Source: Glebionis coronaria
Taxonomy: Eukaryota; Streptophyta; Magnoliopsida; Asterales; Asteraceae
NCBI GenBank assembly: GCA_025667525.1
Contig: CM046878.1
Coordinates: 572,550,868 to 572,614,867, forward strand
Direction: 5' to 3'
DNA: 64,000 nucleotides
The notes under the pieces were generated by a model. That model ran no database searches, had not been told where the DNA came from, and saw nothing but the letters and a program-made list of their open reading frames with translations. Both the position numbers and the translations under genes were made by a program. Shown here piece after piece: positions 1 through 11,148 of this stretch. Numbering within the stretch: the stretch's first letter is position 1; every line of letters begins with the position of its first letter.

Positions 1-2963
1 GAGTGTTTCTCAAGTTGAGAAAAACTTTTCGAAAGTTTGTTGTATGACTGAATTTGTTTTGAAAGCTCTACTTCAAGATTGTGACATTTCGCGTCCGATT
101 CTGACACTAGACATGCTACCTGACAATATTGATCAAGATCGGTATACACACCAAGTATAGCATTCATATGGTCAGCATAAAAATATTCCTTAGAAAGTCG
201 ATCAATTTCGTTAGAAAGTTGGTGTTCTTGTGTCTTTAATTTAGTTTGAAGAAAAGCAACTTCATCTTCAAGAGATTTAACATAACTTAAATCAGTTAAC
301 ATTTCCTCAGTGAGAGCTGTATAAAACATTTCCACATTTTTTGAAAGATCATCAATGGTTGGAACAATACATTGTTGAATGACGACTTCTACTTGTGGGT
401 TATGTTTAATATTCCAAATGGTATCCCTAGAAACTTTTTCATAGTCGACGACACCTTTGTACAAATTTAAAACCCCTTGTTTTATAAACTCAAATTGCTG
501 AACACTTTTGCTTTTCTCATCCCATTTACGTTTGTCATCCAAAATTCGCTTTTCTAACAAAATTGACTGCTTTTTGAAACTCCTTTTTAAAGAAACTTTC
601 TTTTGTGGTTCATCACTTGGTGGTGGAACACTATTATACATTTTTTGTTCTTTTGAAAGTTCTTTTTGAGGGACAAACTTAATATGATTGTTAGAATCAG
701 AAAGGTTTATTAAATCACTTAAGTTTGATCGACTTTCTTCTTGTTGACGAATGATTTCGTCGCAGTCAGGAGAAAGCATAAGAGCAAGATTATCAACATA
801 ACAACCGATATCATAAAGAGCAGGCTTGGTACTTTGAGCTTTCTTGAGATATTCAGGCTTGACAAAACTCGTTTTCATATTTCTATTGAGCATATTCATA
901 GTTTGAATAGACTGACCCGTTTTGTAAACAATGTTGTTTAACGTGTCGACTCTCTTTTCCAAAGCAAGAATTTTTTCAATATCCTTTTCTTCACGAGTTT
1001 TATAAAGCTCAGTTTGTTCTTTGTTAACCGACTCTAATTCAGTATTTTGGAGTTTATGTAGCAGTAGTTGTTCTTCAAGTTCCGATATCTTCTGTTTTGA
1101 CATATGAATTTCGTGTGTTACTTCAGAACAATATTGTTCGTTGAGCACCTTACGTTCATATACCAAAGCATTAGCTATTGCAACTCGTCGATCAGCTTCT
1201 TTTACATAATCACACTCTTTAAGCCTGTCTATCTCATCGGCTAAGGATGTGTTTGCTTGCTTTAAACGTTTATTAGCATCTTTGTTTTCCTCAATTTCAT
1301 GTTTTAAAGAATCAATTATAGACGCAAGTAAATCACGGTCCTCATCCGAGTCACTATCCTGAGCAGCATTACCTTCATCATTACACATATGCTGTGAATC
1401 CGTAGAGATATTTCTATCCTCGGTGTCCATTACATATGTGTCATTGATGCTTTCGGGTTGCTCAGGATGCCGTCGTTCATTAGCAAACACATTATAGTTA
1501 TCATTTGTTGGTACCTTTTCAATTGGCTCAGTATCAAAGATAGGTCCAGAAGTATCAGCAGTCTCTGGAAGCACTTCTTGAATCTTTGCCATGTACACAT
1601 AATGTGCCTCTAGCTCTTGATCATCGGCTTCATCATCAGTGTCATCACGCCAGTCAACTTCATCTGCTGTGAGTGGAATTCCTGTTTCTTCTTTCTTACA
1701 CAGCAGCATCTTTTCCTTGTGATACCCTGAGTCCTTAACCCGTTTTGGCTTCTTGCATTCCCTAGCCATGTGCCCAAATCCCTTGTAGTTGAAGCATTGA
1801 ATCCCAGTCTTTTGCACAACCAGAGTGCCTACAGTATCTCTAGCCCCAACTTGATTCAGCATCCTCTGATTATCATACCTAGCATCACGATCATATCTAG
1901 GTGCATGATCAACTTCCTTATATCTAGCATTGGATGATGATCTGAGGTTGTTGTTGGTAGGTTTGTAGATCTTCTTATAAGTTGTGGTGAGTAAAGACAT
2001 GAGTTCTTCAATTTTCTTGTCCCTTGAAGTTTGTTCATCATCACTGTCTCCATCTGACTCGGTGTCATACTTTGGAGGTGGAGTGGGGACAATTGCTTTT
2101 GCTTTGTGTTTAGCAGCAACTAGAGGTTTGGTGGATGAGCTTGATGACTTTGAGGAATGAGTAGGTGGTTGTTGACGGGGAACGGGTTTTGTTGAAGTAG
2201 CAGCCACAAAAGCAATAGAATTAGCAGACCGTTCTGCCTTTTCAGCCCTTAGTTCATTCACTTCATTCTGATGTTGTTTCAAGATATCATAAAGTTTGTG
2301 GTAAGATATAGTCTTGATATCCTCCCTTTGTTTGACCAAAGTCACAAACCTTTGCCATTCCGGTTTGAGTTGAAGTAAGAACTGAACATTGGCATGATGA
2401 TTGGAGATGGTGCACTGATTTCTGACAAGCTCATTCATCATTTTGTAGAATCTCGAGTAATATGAGTCAATGGATTCACCATCTTCAGATGTGAATTTTC
2501 CAAACTCCCAAAGTAGATTAGTCTCGAGATCTTGAACATTGATCGACTCACCTTGCTTCAATCGATGAATTGCATTCCACATTTCCATAGCATTAGGACA
2601 TGCATCAACTGTGGAATATATATCGTTATCAATTCCAGTGAGTATGAAGTTTACAACATCAGCTTCAGCTTGGAGGAGTTTCTTTTTCTCAGCAGAACAT
2701 GTGTCAAAATCCTCCATAGCTATTATAGTTGATGAAGCACCATCCTCTGCCTGTGTGGTAATTGGTCTGAATTCAAAAACTGGAGGTGGATTCTCAAGGC
2801 AGTGACGAAGAGCAGTTCGGTTTTCTTTTCCGTCGAGAAATCTGAGAAAACGAGATCTCCATTGAACGTAGCAACCGGCAGTGAGCACAGGTGGATTACC
2901 GTTGCCACCTTGTTCCAAACGAATTTGATTAGCAGTTGCAATGTTGATGTTGTTGTTAGACAT
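1..2963 (-). CDS. Ty1/copia Gag (start of polyprotein), open at left window edge
   Basis: The frame starts at the ATG ending at 2963 (MSNNNINIATANQ) and runs without a stop to base 1, at least 987 codons; I checked the frame along its length. It encodes a copia-type Gag. The first ~280 residues match the plant copia gag fold (WNAIHRLKQGES, later YDILKQHQNEVNEL). A Ser/Lys/Pro-rich linker follows, then a CCHC-type zinc knuckle at residues 390-403. From about residue 440 to the edge the protein is Glu/Lys/Leu-rich and probably coiled-coil. The second knuckle cysteine is Tyr393 (C-x2-Y-x4-H-x4-C), so zinc binding is probably weakened. Protease, integrase and RT would lie left of the window. It is preceded on the minus strand by a leader, PBS and LTR. 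The lack of any stop suggests a young copy. Family is certain in type; autonomy cannot be judged. Confidence 0.9.
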   Translation of the reverse strand, partial: MSNNNINIATANQIRLEQGGNGNPPVLTAGCYVQWRSRFLRFLDGKENRTALRHCLENPPPVFEFRPITTQAEDGASSTIIAMEDFDTCSAEKKKLLQAEADVVNFILTGIDNDIYSTVDACPNAMEMWNAIHRLKQGESINVQDLETNLLWEFGKFTSEDGESIDSYYSRFYKMMNELVRNQCTISNHHANVQFLLQLKPEWQRFVTLVKQREDIKTISYHKLYDILKQHQNEVNELRAEKAERSANSIAFVAATSTKPVPRQQPPTHSSKSSSSSTKPLVAAKHKAKAIVPTPPPKYDTESDGDSDDEQTSRDKKIEELMSLLTTTYKKIYKPTNNNLRSSSNARYKEVDHAPRYDRDARYDNQRMLNQVGARDTVGTLVVQKTGIQCFNYKGFGHMARECKKPKRVKDSGYHKEKMLLCKKEETGIPLTADEVDWRDDTDDEADDQELEAHYVYMAKIQEVLPETADTSGPIFDTEPIEKVPTNDNYNVFANERRHPEQPESINDTYVMDTEDRNISTDSQHMCNDEGNAAQDSDSDEDRDLLASIIDSLKHEIEENKDANKRLKQANTSLADEIDRLKECDYVKEADRRVAIANALVYERKVLNEQYCSEVTHEIHMSKQKISELEEQLLLHKLQNTELESVNKEQTELYKTREEKDIEKILALEKRVDTLNNIVYKTGQSIQTMNMLNRNMKTSFVKPEYLKKAQSTKPALYDIGCYVDNLALMLSPDCDEIIRQQEESRSNLSDLINLSDSNNHIKFVPQKELSKEQKMYNSVPPPSDEPQKKVSLKRSFKKQSILLEKRILDDKRKWDEKSKSVQQFEFIKQGVLNLYKGVVDYEKVSRDTIWNIKHNPQVEVVIQQCIVPTIDDLSKNVEMFYTALTEEMLTDLSYVKSLEDEVAFLQTKLKTQEHQLSNEIDRLSKEYFYADHMNAILGVYTDLDQYCQVACLVSESDAKCHNLEVELSKQIQSYNKLSKSFSQLEKH

Positions 2964-3828
2964 GGTGAATACTTGTGAATGAATTGCAGATCTTAGTGGA
3001 TTTGTTGTGATGATGTGTGGTTAAAATTGAAATTCCGAAATTTCAGAAAAAAATTTTCTCAGCCCGACAATAAATTCCCCAGTCTGACAAAACGGTAAGC
3101 CGAAAAATTTTATATCGCCAAATTTTGAATTTGAGTTAGAAATAGCCAAAAACTAATAGGGAAAAAATTTGATTTTACTTGACCTAAAAATTTTAACTCT
3201 TTTTTTTTTTTTTTAATATTCGTGTAAACGATGTTCCTAAACTAGTCTAGATAGTGGCTAAGTCTAAAAATTACTCAAACAAAATATCCATCGGAATAAC
3301 CTTGTCGGAATGACCAATCGGAATGTCAAATCGGAATACCCAATCGGAATGTCAAATCGGAATGACCAATCGGAATGTCAAATCGGAATGACCAAAGTGG
3401 AATACTAATCGGAATACCCAATCGGAATGTCAAATCGGAATGACCAATCGGAATGTCAAATCGGAATGACCAATTGGAATGTTAAATCGGAATGTCCAAT
3501 CGGAATGTATAAACCCTATTCCGATTACACCAATCGGAATAACTGAAAGCCCTTTTCTGATGACCTGATCGGAATAATTCCCCCTTTTCTCGGACAAAAC
3601 TCAACCAATTCGTGACTTTAAGCCAAAAAATGATCAAAATACCCAAAAATTTTGTGTTTTTAGCCAAGGTAACAATACCAAATCTCTACCACAACTATGT
3701 AGAAGATTTGTATCAAGAAAAAACCATAAAAAACACAAGAAAAATTTTTTGGACGTGATATAAAGATCAAAATGACCACGAAAAATCAAGAACACACCAC
3801 ACTAATCTTCAATCACCTATCCACTATA
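2964..3828 (-). other. Copia 5' untranslated leader with motif array
   Basis: This is the stretch between the PBS and the gag start, about 865 bases, far longer than needed for a simple leader. It contains no open frame of note. About 20 copies of ATCGGAATG/ATCGGAATA lie at roughly 3288-3555, alternating with TCAA, ACCA or CCCA spacers (period about 12-13), plus one copy in inverted orientation near 3519. The remainder is A/T-rich with no recognisable gene. Confidence 0.75.
3288..3555 (-). repeat. ATCGGAATG short-motif array (copia leader)
   Basis: Around 20 copies of an 8-9 bp motif with core ATCGGAAT occur at 12-13 bp spacing; in the element's RNA they read as CATTCCGAT. Spacers fall into a few classes (GACCA, GTCAA, ACCC), so part of the array grew by duplication of a ~24-bp double unit. 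A few copies are decayed (GTGGAATAC, ATTGGAATG). The array lies wholly within the transcribed, untranslated leader. Confidence 0.9.
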
Positions 3829-3842
3829 GGCTCTTGATACCA
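3829..3842 (-). other. Copia primer binding site
   Basis: On the minus strand this reads TGGTATCAAGAGCC, starting two bases inside the LTR end. It matches the usual plant copia PBS (TGGTATCAGAGC, complementary to the 3' end of methionine tRNA) except for one inserted A. Confidence 0.85.
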
Positions 3843-3844
3843 AA

Positions 3845-4211
3845 TGTTGTTCCCATTCAATCCATAACACAAGATTTAGAAGAGATATTTAGAGAGAGAA
3901 AGAGGAGAAAGTAGAGAGAGAAACAAGAGAGAATTTGGAAGGTTAAACACTTTTAGAAAGAGAAATAAAATGGTAACCAACACCCTCTTCCACATGTGGA
4001 AGAGGGTTATATATGCCACGGCCTAAGGCCTTTGTGGGCTTCATCTTGGGCCGGGCTTGGCTTTGTTTTGGGCTTACGCCCCTAACTTATACAATATTAT
4101 CTTAAAGTCCAAGCCCGGTTTTCCCGACTAACCTATTACAATACAAGACCATTTAACGACTGAGATGACCTATTACATTCTTGTTCGACTATATAAAATA
4201 TAGGGCTAACA
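3845..4211 (-). repeat. Copia LTR (367 bp), shared by two elements
   Basis: On the minus strand it starts TGTTAGCCC and ends GGGAACAACA, so it has TG...CA ends with a short inverted TGTT/AACA. A TATA motif (TATATAA, minus) lies at 4008-4014. A perfect 24-bp palindrome with half-site CCCTCTTCCACA follows it at 3983-4006. The inner side has the PBS of the gag-bearing element. The outer side (4212-4220) carries a polypurine tract that normally precedes a 3' LTR. One LTR therefore serves as 5' LTR of the left element and 3' LTR of the right one. Confidence 0.85.
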
Positions 4212-4220
4212 ATCTCCCCC
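4212..4220 (-). other. Polypurine tract of a second copia element
   Basis: The minus strand reads GGGGGAGAT immediately before the LTR start TGTTAG. This is the standard plant copia plus-strand primer site and belongs upstream of a 3' LTR, so sequence to the right of 4211 is the 3' part of another copia element in the same orientation. Confidence 0.85.
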
Positions 4221-5235
4221 AATATATCGGTCATCTTAAAATGCTTAAAAAGCATAAGATGGTTGAGTGAATACATTCTTGTAGAGGAGATCTTCCTGCT
4301 TTGGTCTTGTATCTTGGTCTTGATCTTGTTTGTAACAGCTTTGTTCCTTTATGCTTTCGTGATCTTTATCTTGAGCCTTTGTCATTTGACTTTGAGTGCT
4401 TGAGATCTTCATCTGTACTCCTTGTGACTAAGATGACCTATTACATTCTTACATTCTTAGGTATCTTGATTATCGCCATCTTGTGCTCTTGTGACTTCTG
4501 AATCGACATCGGTTGCACAGCTACGCCACCTTCTTGATATGCGGCAACATATATAGACACGGATGAAATGGCTTTGAACATTTCACCCTAACTCGGTAGC
4601 GTTTTACCTCCGGTCGGTGAAGACCGTTAAACGGTATTAAATACCGTACCTGTGATCAGGTAGATTCGATTAAGAACCTCCTTGACAGGGTTTCCCAGCG
4701 GTAGTAGCCAGTTCTCTTTACTCGACCGTCTCAAAGCAGACTGCGAACGTAAAGAGTGAATCATAAGGATAAATTATCCGTCTGATTAGAGTCGTCAATT
4801 CAGATTTCCTGGAACAAGTTTGATTCTAAAAGAATCGCACCATTGTTGCTTTCCAGTTTGTCACAAGCTTGATTCATAGAGAATCTTGCGAGTTACCTAC
4901 CGCAGTGCTGTTTGATGTTGACACTGGAAGGATTTCCATTCGTCACTGTGAACACTAATGAGTGTCACTCTGAATGTTCTGGCAAGATCACATGGATTTT
5001 GCGAAGAAACCTGGAATCAAGTTTGAATCATTTAAGAATCCAAACTTAGTTGCTTTCCAGTTCTCACAAGTTTGATTCGTGTAGAATCGCACAAGTTACC
5101 TACCATGAGCTTGTTTGTTAGTGACACGATATTCTTGAGTAGAATCCATCTCAAAGTTGATGTGAGGTGAATAGGATCTTAAGTAGATGAAATTGTGAAA
5201 AGATTATGGTTGAAACTTGAAGAAATTGTGAAAAA
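4221..5235 (-). other. Copia 3' internal non-coding region (no gag-pol)
   Basis: About 1 kb between the PPT and the motif array. No open frame of note is seen and no RT, RNase H or integrase motif. It contains loosely repeated blocks around 4800-5110 (TTTGATTC...AGAATC, TTGCTTTCCAG). Around 5150-5215 the sequence (GGATCTTAAGTAGATG, then GGTTGAAACTTGAAG) resembles the bases just upstream of gag in the left element (2990-3035). This suggests that coding DNA was deleted and the leader joined straight to the 3' region. Confidence 0.5.
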
Positions 5236-5237
5236 AA

Positions 5238-5935
5238 CTTTATCCGGAAAAACAAGTACTTATCCGGAATATTCTCCTCAGGTTTATCCGGAATAATGTT
5301 AGTTGAGTTATCCGGAATAAGAAAAAATGCGGAATCCGTGTAGTTCTTCTTATCCGGAAAAATGTTCTTTCTCTTATCCGGAATAAATGTTTTTCGATTT
5401 ATCCGGAATGCTGGTTGTTTGTCTTATCCGGAATAATTTCCGTTACTTATCCGGAATAATTGTTATGCTCCTTATCCGGAATAAGTCTTCCATGGTTTAT
5501 CCGGAAAAATCTTTAGCCCTTATCCGGAATACGACTAATTCAACTTATCCGGAATAATCTTGGTCCTCTTATCCGGAATATGACTAGTGTAGCTTATCCG
5601 GAATGATTTTGCAACTCTTATCCGGAATTCAACAACTCAAGCTTATCCGGAATGTTTGTCAAACTTCTTATCCGGAGTACTTACTCACCTTTTATCCGGA
5701 ATAGTTGTTAGTCACCTTATCCGGAATAAATCGTCCGTAGCTTATCCAGAATACTCGATTGTTCGCTTATCCGGAATAATCCGTTAAAACTTCTTATCCG
5801 GAATTTGCTGCCAAACCTCTTATCCGGAATAACGTGCAACCTCCTTATCCGAAATACACTGCAATACAAGCTTATCCTAAAACCCCAACTTCGGCTTATC
5901 CGGAATAGTTAAACCCTCTTATTCCGGATAACAAG
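5238..5935. repeat. TTATCCGGAATA motif array
   Basis: About 28 copies of CTTATCCGGAATA are spaced 22-27 bases apart over 700 bp. The motif is nearly invariant while the 10-14 base spacers are almost all different, so it is not a simple tandem repeat. The core TCCGGA is self-complementary. A few copies are decayed (TTATCCAGAATAC, TTATCCTAAAACC) and one reads in the other orientation (TTATTCCGGATAA near 5918). The position matches the leader of the neighbouring copia element. Confidence 0.9.
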
Positions 5936-6108
5936 AATATGCTATGTTATTCGGAATCCACAAACCCTTAAATTCTGGATAAAAACTCAAACTCTCCAAA
6001 AACGTGATTTAGCCAAACATTTCCGAAAATGAAACCAAATTTAGCAACTTTTTATAAAAAATCAAGAACAATGATAAACAGAAATTCCTACCACTACTTT
6101 GTAGGCAA

Positions 6109-6919
6109 TAATAAGTGTGTAAACACTAATCCTTTTGCCACTAAAATCAAGGAAAAACAAGACCTAATCATGTGTTTTATATCATAAAAGTCAGAATTAC
6201 GTGTGGTTTTGTGTTTTTGTGTTAAAATAGGTACAAATGATCAAAAGGAAAGAAAACACGGGATTTCACGGTAAAATGTTGAAGAAAAGTCCAAAAAGAG
6301 ACGAAGACAAAGTCAAAAGATCAAAAGTGTGCCCAAGTTCACGAAAAGTTCATGAACTTGGGAAAGGATGATCTTCTTTACCAACCAAGATTATATTTTG
6401 TTTTCGGATGACAACAACTTGATGAACATCAAATATATCTTCAAGATCATCAACCACCAAGATTATTTGTTGAGAAATCAGCCCTAGGACACAAGCAAAT
6501 CACCTCCTTTGATGTTAATATGATCACCAATCAACAAGGCTTCAAGGTTTCTTCATGATACGAGTAGATAACACAAGATTTGTGGCTAGAATTGATCAAC
6601 AAGGGGTGTTTGATGGTGAAGTGGGATGGCAAAGGGGTAGAGTGAGAGAGTATTTGTGAGTTGTTTACATGAGTTTATGTGTGCAAATGGTAAAAATGAA
6701 GTGGTTTTGTGGTTTGGGTGGAAAGTGTAGCTTACTTGTTAAGCTTTGCTTAACAAGTGTAAGCAACTAGCTACCACTTTGACACATCAAGAGATGTGGT
6801 GGCAAGTTTTTGGCCATCCCTTTTAGTGGGGTGGGATAAACTTGTTTTGTCCCATCCCGCTAATTTACATGTATTCCTCGATTCTAGTTTCCTTGATTTG
6901 CGTGCCCTCGGGTCGTTTT
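6109..6919 (+). repeat. Start of a family-A gypsy LTR, right end unclear
   Basis: The sequence TAATAAGTGTGTAAACAC at 6109 and the next ~250 bases (AAGTCAGAATTACGTGTGG, GAAAACACGGGATTTCACGG) match the first part of the family-A LTR seen at 41356 and, reversed, at 26897, 44563 and 49890. It interrupts copia-leader-like sequence (CTACCACTACTTTGTAGGC). After about 6400 I cannot follow the similarity and find neither a matching end nor a duplicated target. No gene is visible. Confidence 0.5.
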
Positions 6920-9900
6920 TGATGAGATGGCATTTATACATGATCTCATCGTTCTTTTCGGGCTTTAAATGCATTAAAATGTCATAAAATACCATATATA
7001 TGCTTGTGTTTGTTTACTTGTGTGTTTTAGGTATGGATATCGTGAAAAAGACAAAAGATCACAAGATACAAGGAAAAACGAACACGAGAAACGAAGCCGT
7101 ACAAAGAACCGGGCCCTAATCATGGAATTTTCATCAAATACCCTTGAAGACTTGAAGACATACAAGATTGATCATCCAAGAATGAAGAAATGACAACTTA
7201 AAACCCTTGTATAGTAATAATTACAAGTTTGGTCCCTTAAGTTTGTCAAAATTGCAAAAAGGTCCTTCAACTTTGAAGAAATGGCAAGAATGGTCCCTCA
7301 ACAATTTCAAAATGCCAATTATAGTCCCTCAAGAAGTTTAAGAGACATTGAAGACCTTTGAAGATCAAGAAAGTCCAAAAACAGCCCTTGAAATATTCAA
7401 GAATGTCAAAAGTGGTCCTTGAAACCTTTTTGCCAAAAGTTGGTGCCAAATGTGTAAAAGGTTGAAAGTTATTATCAAAGGAAACCTGGTTTTAGGGCTT
7501 GAAAACTTGATATGGCAAAAATATCAAAACAAAGGGACCAAAAGTGCCAAAGTGAAAGGTTTAAACAGAAAATGGCGCTTAACAAGTTTATTCCCCCAAT
7601 TTCGGATTCAAGGATTTACTATTCATCTTTCTTAACAGCCCAGAAATTACTTTCATTAAACGTGGGTAAAAATCAATTAAACCCACACACGATTGATTCA
7701 CACCTGTGAAAACCCTTCCCACACTCAAACACCCCAATCCCACGTGTATACTCAAAAACCCCAATTCCCCATCCACCAATCAGCAAATTCCTTGGGCACC
7801 AAGACTTGTGACGTGTCCCATTTGAACGTCCAAGATTATTTGCTTACTCTCAAAGCAAAAATGAACAGTGGAGATCAAGTTTGGACAAAATGCACCAAAA
7901 ATCGTCAAGGGTAGAATAGGGATTTTTCTAGTGATTAGGGTTTAGTTTTTTCTATTCTAGATTGTTCTTAGGACTCTATAAAAGGAGCTCACAGGTTGTG
8001 TGAAGCCCTTTGTTCCAGTTTTGAAGCTTACACTTGTAATTCCTTTTTAAAAGAAATAAAAGTTTGGTTTTTGTTCAATACAAGTATAATTCCTTTTTAT
8101 TGTTTTTTAAAAGTTGTGTGAAGTGTAAAGCTTGATTCTGAGTTCCATTTTTCATTTGGTTAAGTATCTTTGATTTTCAAAGATATTTTAAAGTTTCTGA
8201 AAATTTGAGAAACTTTGGTAAGGATTGTTTCAGGTTTGGATTGTTTAAGAGTTTGATGTTATTGGTTGTTTAGGATTTAGAAAACGTATTTGGAAGGTTT
8301 GAAAAGGTTTTGAAAAGTTTTAGAAAGAAAAGAAATCAGAAAAAGTATATTATACTGTATTTTGTTCTTGCTTTCTCTTCTTTGTCTTAAACAGGTTAAG
8401 GCTTGTTGATATTGTTCAGCACCAGCCCGGGCTGGTAGGGAGGAGGATTTACATCCTCTAGGACCCTTGGATGTAAGGGTCCTAAGGTAATCTCCTTTTA
8501 TCTTTGGCAAAGTTCTGAAAATTGCTAGTGTATATGATTTGGTTTGATTCTGCTCATAAGTGTGTTTGAGTTGTTGGTTTTGTGTTCTTAAGTAGTTACA
8601 TGCATGTTATATGACTATAGGACTGAATTGAGTGAGTTTTAAGTTGCTTTGTTTTGTTGAAAGTTGGTTTTTAAAATTTAAAAGGGTGTTTGGCACTAAG
8701 TTTTAGCAGGGTTTAGATTTTGATGTATGCTTTTAAAAGGTGTTAGAAGTTTGGATTAGGATTGAGTTAGGTTTTTAGTTAGTATTAAGTTGATTTGGAA
8801 CAAGTTTTAAGTCAGTTTATGTGCTACAAAGTGATATCATTGCTTGAAATCTGCATGCTCTCTTAACTGTTTGCTTTTATCAGATTCTTAAGCTTGATTC
8901 TTGATTTCTGTTAGGAGATAGGGATATTGTTGGTTTGATACTGGTTGAGCATCATTTGTGGAGTTTATATGCTTAGTTTGGTTGGTTATAGTCCATTAGA
9001 GTGCTAGTTAGAAGCCCTTAAGCTCCCAGACCTGCCTGCTACTCATCAGAAACTTGTTTAGGGTTGTATGTGCTTTGGGTTTGATTTAGCTGGTGTGCTG
9101 AGTGTTATCTACTTGTAATTGTGACTCCTTGTGCTTCTATGAGCACAAGGGTGCCCCCATTGTCCAACTTATCCACCAAATAAGCTCAAACCAAGCCCCT
9201 CTTGGTATTAAGAAGTGCACAAGTGTGCATTTCCTTTGTTCATCAGAAAACATCCAATCTGTCATATTTTGATCTTTGATAACCAGCTTAATCTTGTGTT
9301 TAAAAGGAATGTGGAATTGAGTTTACAAGCATTTGAGTGTCTGGTTTGATTTGGCAAAGTTTAAAAAAAAAATAAAAAAAAAAAGTAAAAAGGGGGTTAC
9401 ACGCCTCGAACCCGTGACCTGCCGTTCAACACACCAACAACATAACCATCCTGCCCTTGGGTCTTTTACTGACCAAGGTTGGATTGGTTATTTATTTAAC
9501 CAGTTTTTCATTTGTGTTAGTTTTAAAAAGCCGTAGCCCTTTAAGCTTATTTCCAGCTTATTTTTCTAGCTTATTTCACTTTTCTTATTTTTCCTAGGAA
9601 CTTTATAGTGTTTTTGATTTTTCAAAATTGGTTTCACATTTTTCCCATTATTAGTTTAATTTTTATAATTTATTTAATAGCCGTTTTTAGAAAATCAATA
9701 AAAAATACCAAAAATAGTTTTTATTTTTAGGAAAAATAGTTTTTAGGTCTTATTTAATATATTTGAGGTTTACATCTAATTTTGGTGTCAAAAACTTTTA
9801 TTTTTCATTTTATAATATTTTAAGGTTTTTTATAAACTTTAAACATTTTTATAAAATTATTAAAAAAGGTTTAGGAGCTATAATTTGTGTTTTTCTCTTA

Positions 9901-11148
9901 ATTATATTATTTAGGATTTTTAGAAAATTTTTAGAATTAATTTTAGAAACTTTTATTTTTTAGTATTATTTTAATAATATTTTATTATTAAATTTTCAAA
10001 ATTTTATTTTTCTTTCTTTTTCATTTTTCTTATATTCTTTAGCATTAATTAGGATCATTTCCATTTTTAGAATAATTTTTAAGCTTTTAGATTTATTTTT
10101 ATAATAATTTTAAGTTTAATTAGGTTTTAATTATTTTAAATCATTTTTAGAGTTTTAAAAATAGTTTTAATAGGTTTTAATTTTTAGAAAATTACTTTTT
10201 AGTCTTCTAATAATATAAGTTAAGTGATCATTCAATAAAATCATATTTTAGACTTTTTGAATTAGTTAAATTTAATTTTAGGGCTTTAATTAGCATTTAA
10301 AATTAATTATTTAATTAATAAAAGGTTTTAAAATATCTTTGTTGGATTTTTATCTTTGTTTATATTATTTAAGACTTGTTTTTAGCCTTTTTGATATTTT
10401 GTTTTTGGTTTTAATAATTTTTAATTTTTGTGGTTTTTCTACGGTCTTACGTTTTCGTCGTAGTTTAATTTTCACGTATCCGTCTTTTCTTCTTCTCACC
10501 CCCATTCTTCTTAATATTAATCTCAAAGAAATACAAGTTAATTCACAACACCATACCTCCTTGGGAAACGAATCTTTTCTCTCTTTTATTTGATTGTGGG
10601 TCATTAGTGTTGATTTTTCCTAAAATCATCACTCGATACTTACCGCTCATATTTAGTTGCTTGTTTTTCCTAAAGCAAGTTGTCTAAATTTACTACAATC
10701 AGTTTTACGAAAAACATTTTTATAAATTATGAATCAACGGCACAAAACGAATCTAATAAAAATTGTCTCATCAAAAACGGAGTTCGAAAACGTAAATACG
10801 TAATCCTAAGGTTTCCGGTTTAGTCGTAAAGGACGTTAAATTATAATCGTAAGTCCTAATCTCTTCTCGTAAATTTGTGAGTTTATGAACCAACACAAAT
10901 TTAAAATCTCAAAATAATATTCACGGATAAATTTATTTTCTGAAATGTCGGACTGTCACCAAAGACGGTGTATGTAAACGTAAGCACGTAACGTAGAATC
11001 CTCTGGTTTAGACGTAGTCGATGCTACTTCAAGATGTAAACCCACATTTCTTCCCAAAAATAAGTAAGTTCATAATATAACATTAAAATAATGTTTTTAA
11101 ATAATATTTGAGAATAAAATATCAACCATAAATTGACGGATTGTCACA
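6920..11148 (+). repeat. Long gypsy LTR related to family C
   Basis: It starts TGATGAGATGGCATTTATAC, as the family-C LTR does (reverse of 21558), and follows the same order: a U3 with repeated 'GGTCCCTTAAGTTT'-like phrases, a TATA box at 7977-7984 (TATAAAAG), then a very A/T-rich stretch (9540-10400), then blocks with AAACGTA. It probably ends at TTGTCACA (11148). No PBS or PPT adjoins, so it may be a solo LTR of about 4.2 kb, but I find no clean 5-bp duplication. The end is approximate. No gene lies within. Confidence 0.55.
9393..9460 (-). other. tRNA-like segment inside the LTR
   Basis: The minus strand contains CACGGGTTCGAGGCGTG, a T-arm with a B-box-like GGTTCGAGGCG. About 40 bases before it is GGATGGTTATG, where a D-arm would be. 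It follows an A-rich run on the plus strand. It resembles the tRNA-like segments in the LTRs of element B but is more decayed. Not expected to be a functional tRNA. Confidence 0.45.

Noticed and set aside
5238..5935. CRISPR-like layout: repeated word with unique spacers
   Set aside because: The repeat is only ~13 bases and spacers 10-14 bases; the context is a plant retrotransposon and there are no cas genes.
10339..10604. Overlapping 79-84 residue frames on both strands
   Set aside because: A/T-rich LTR sequence; no domain.
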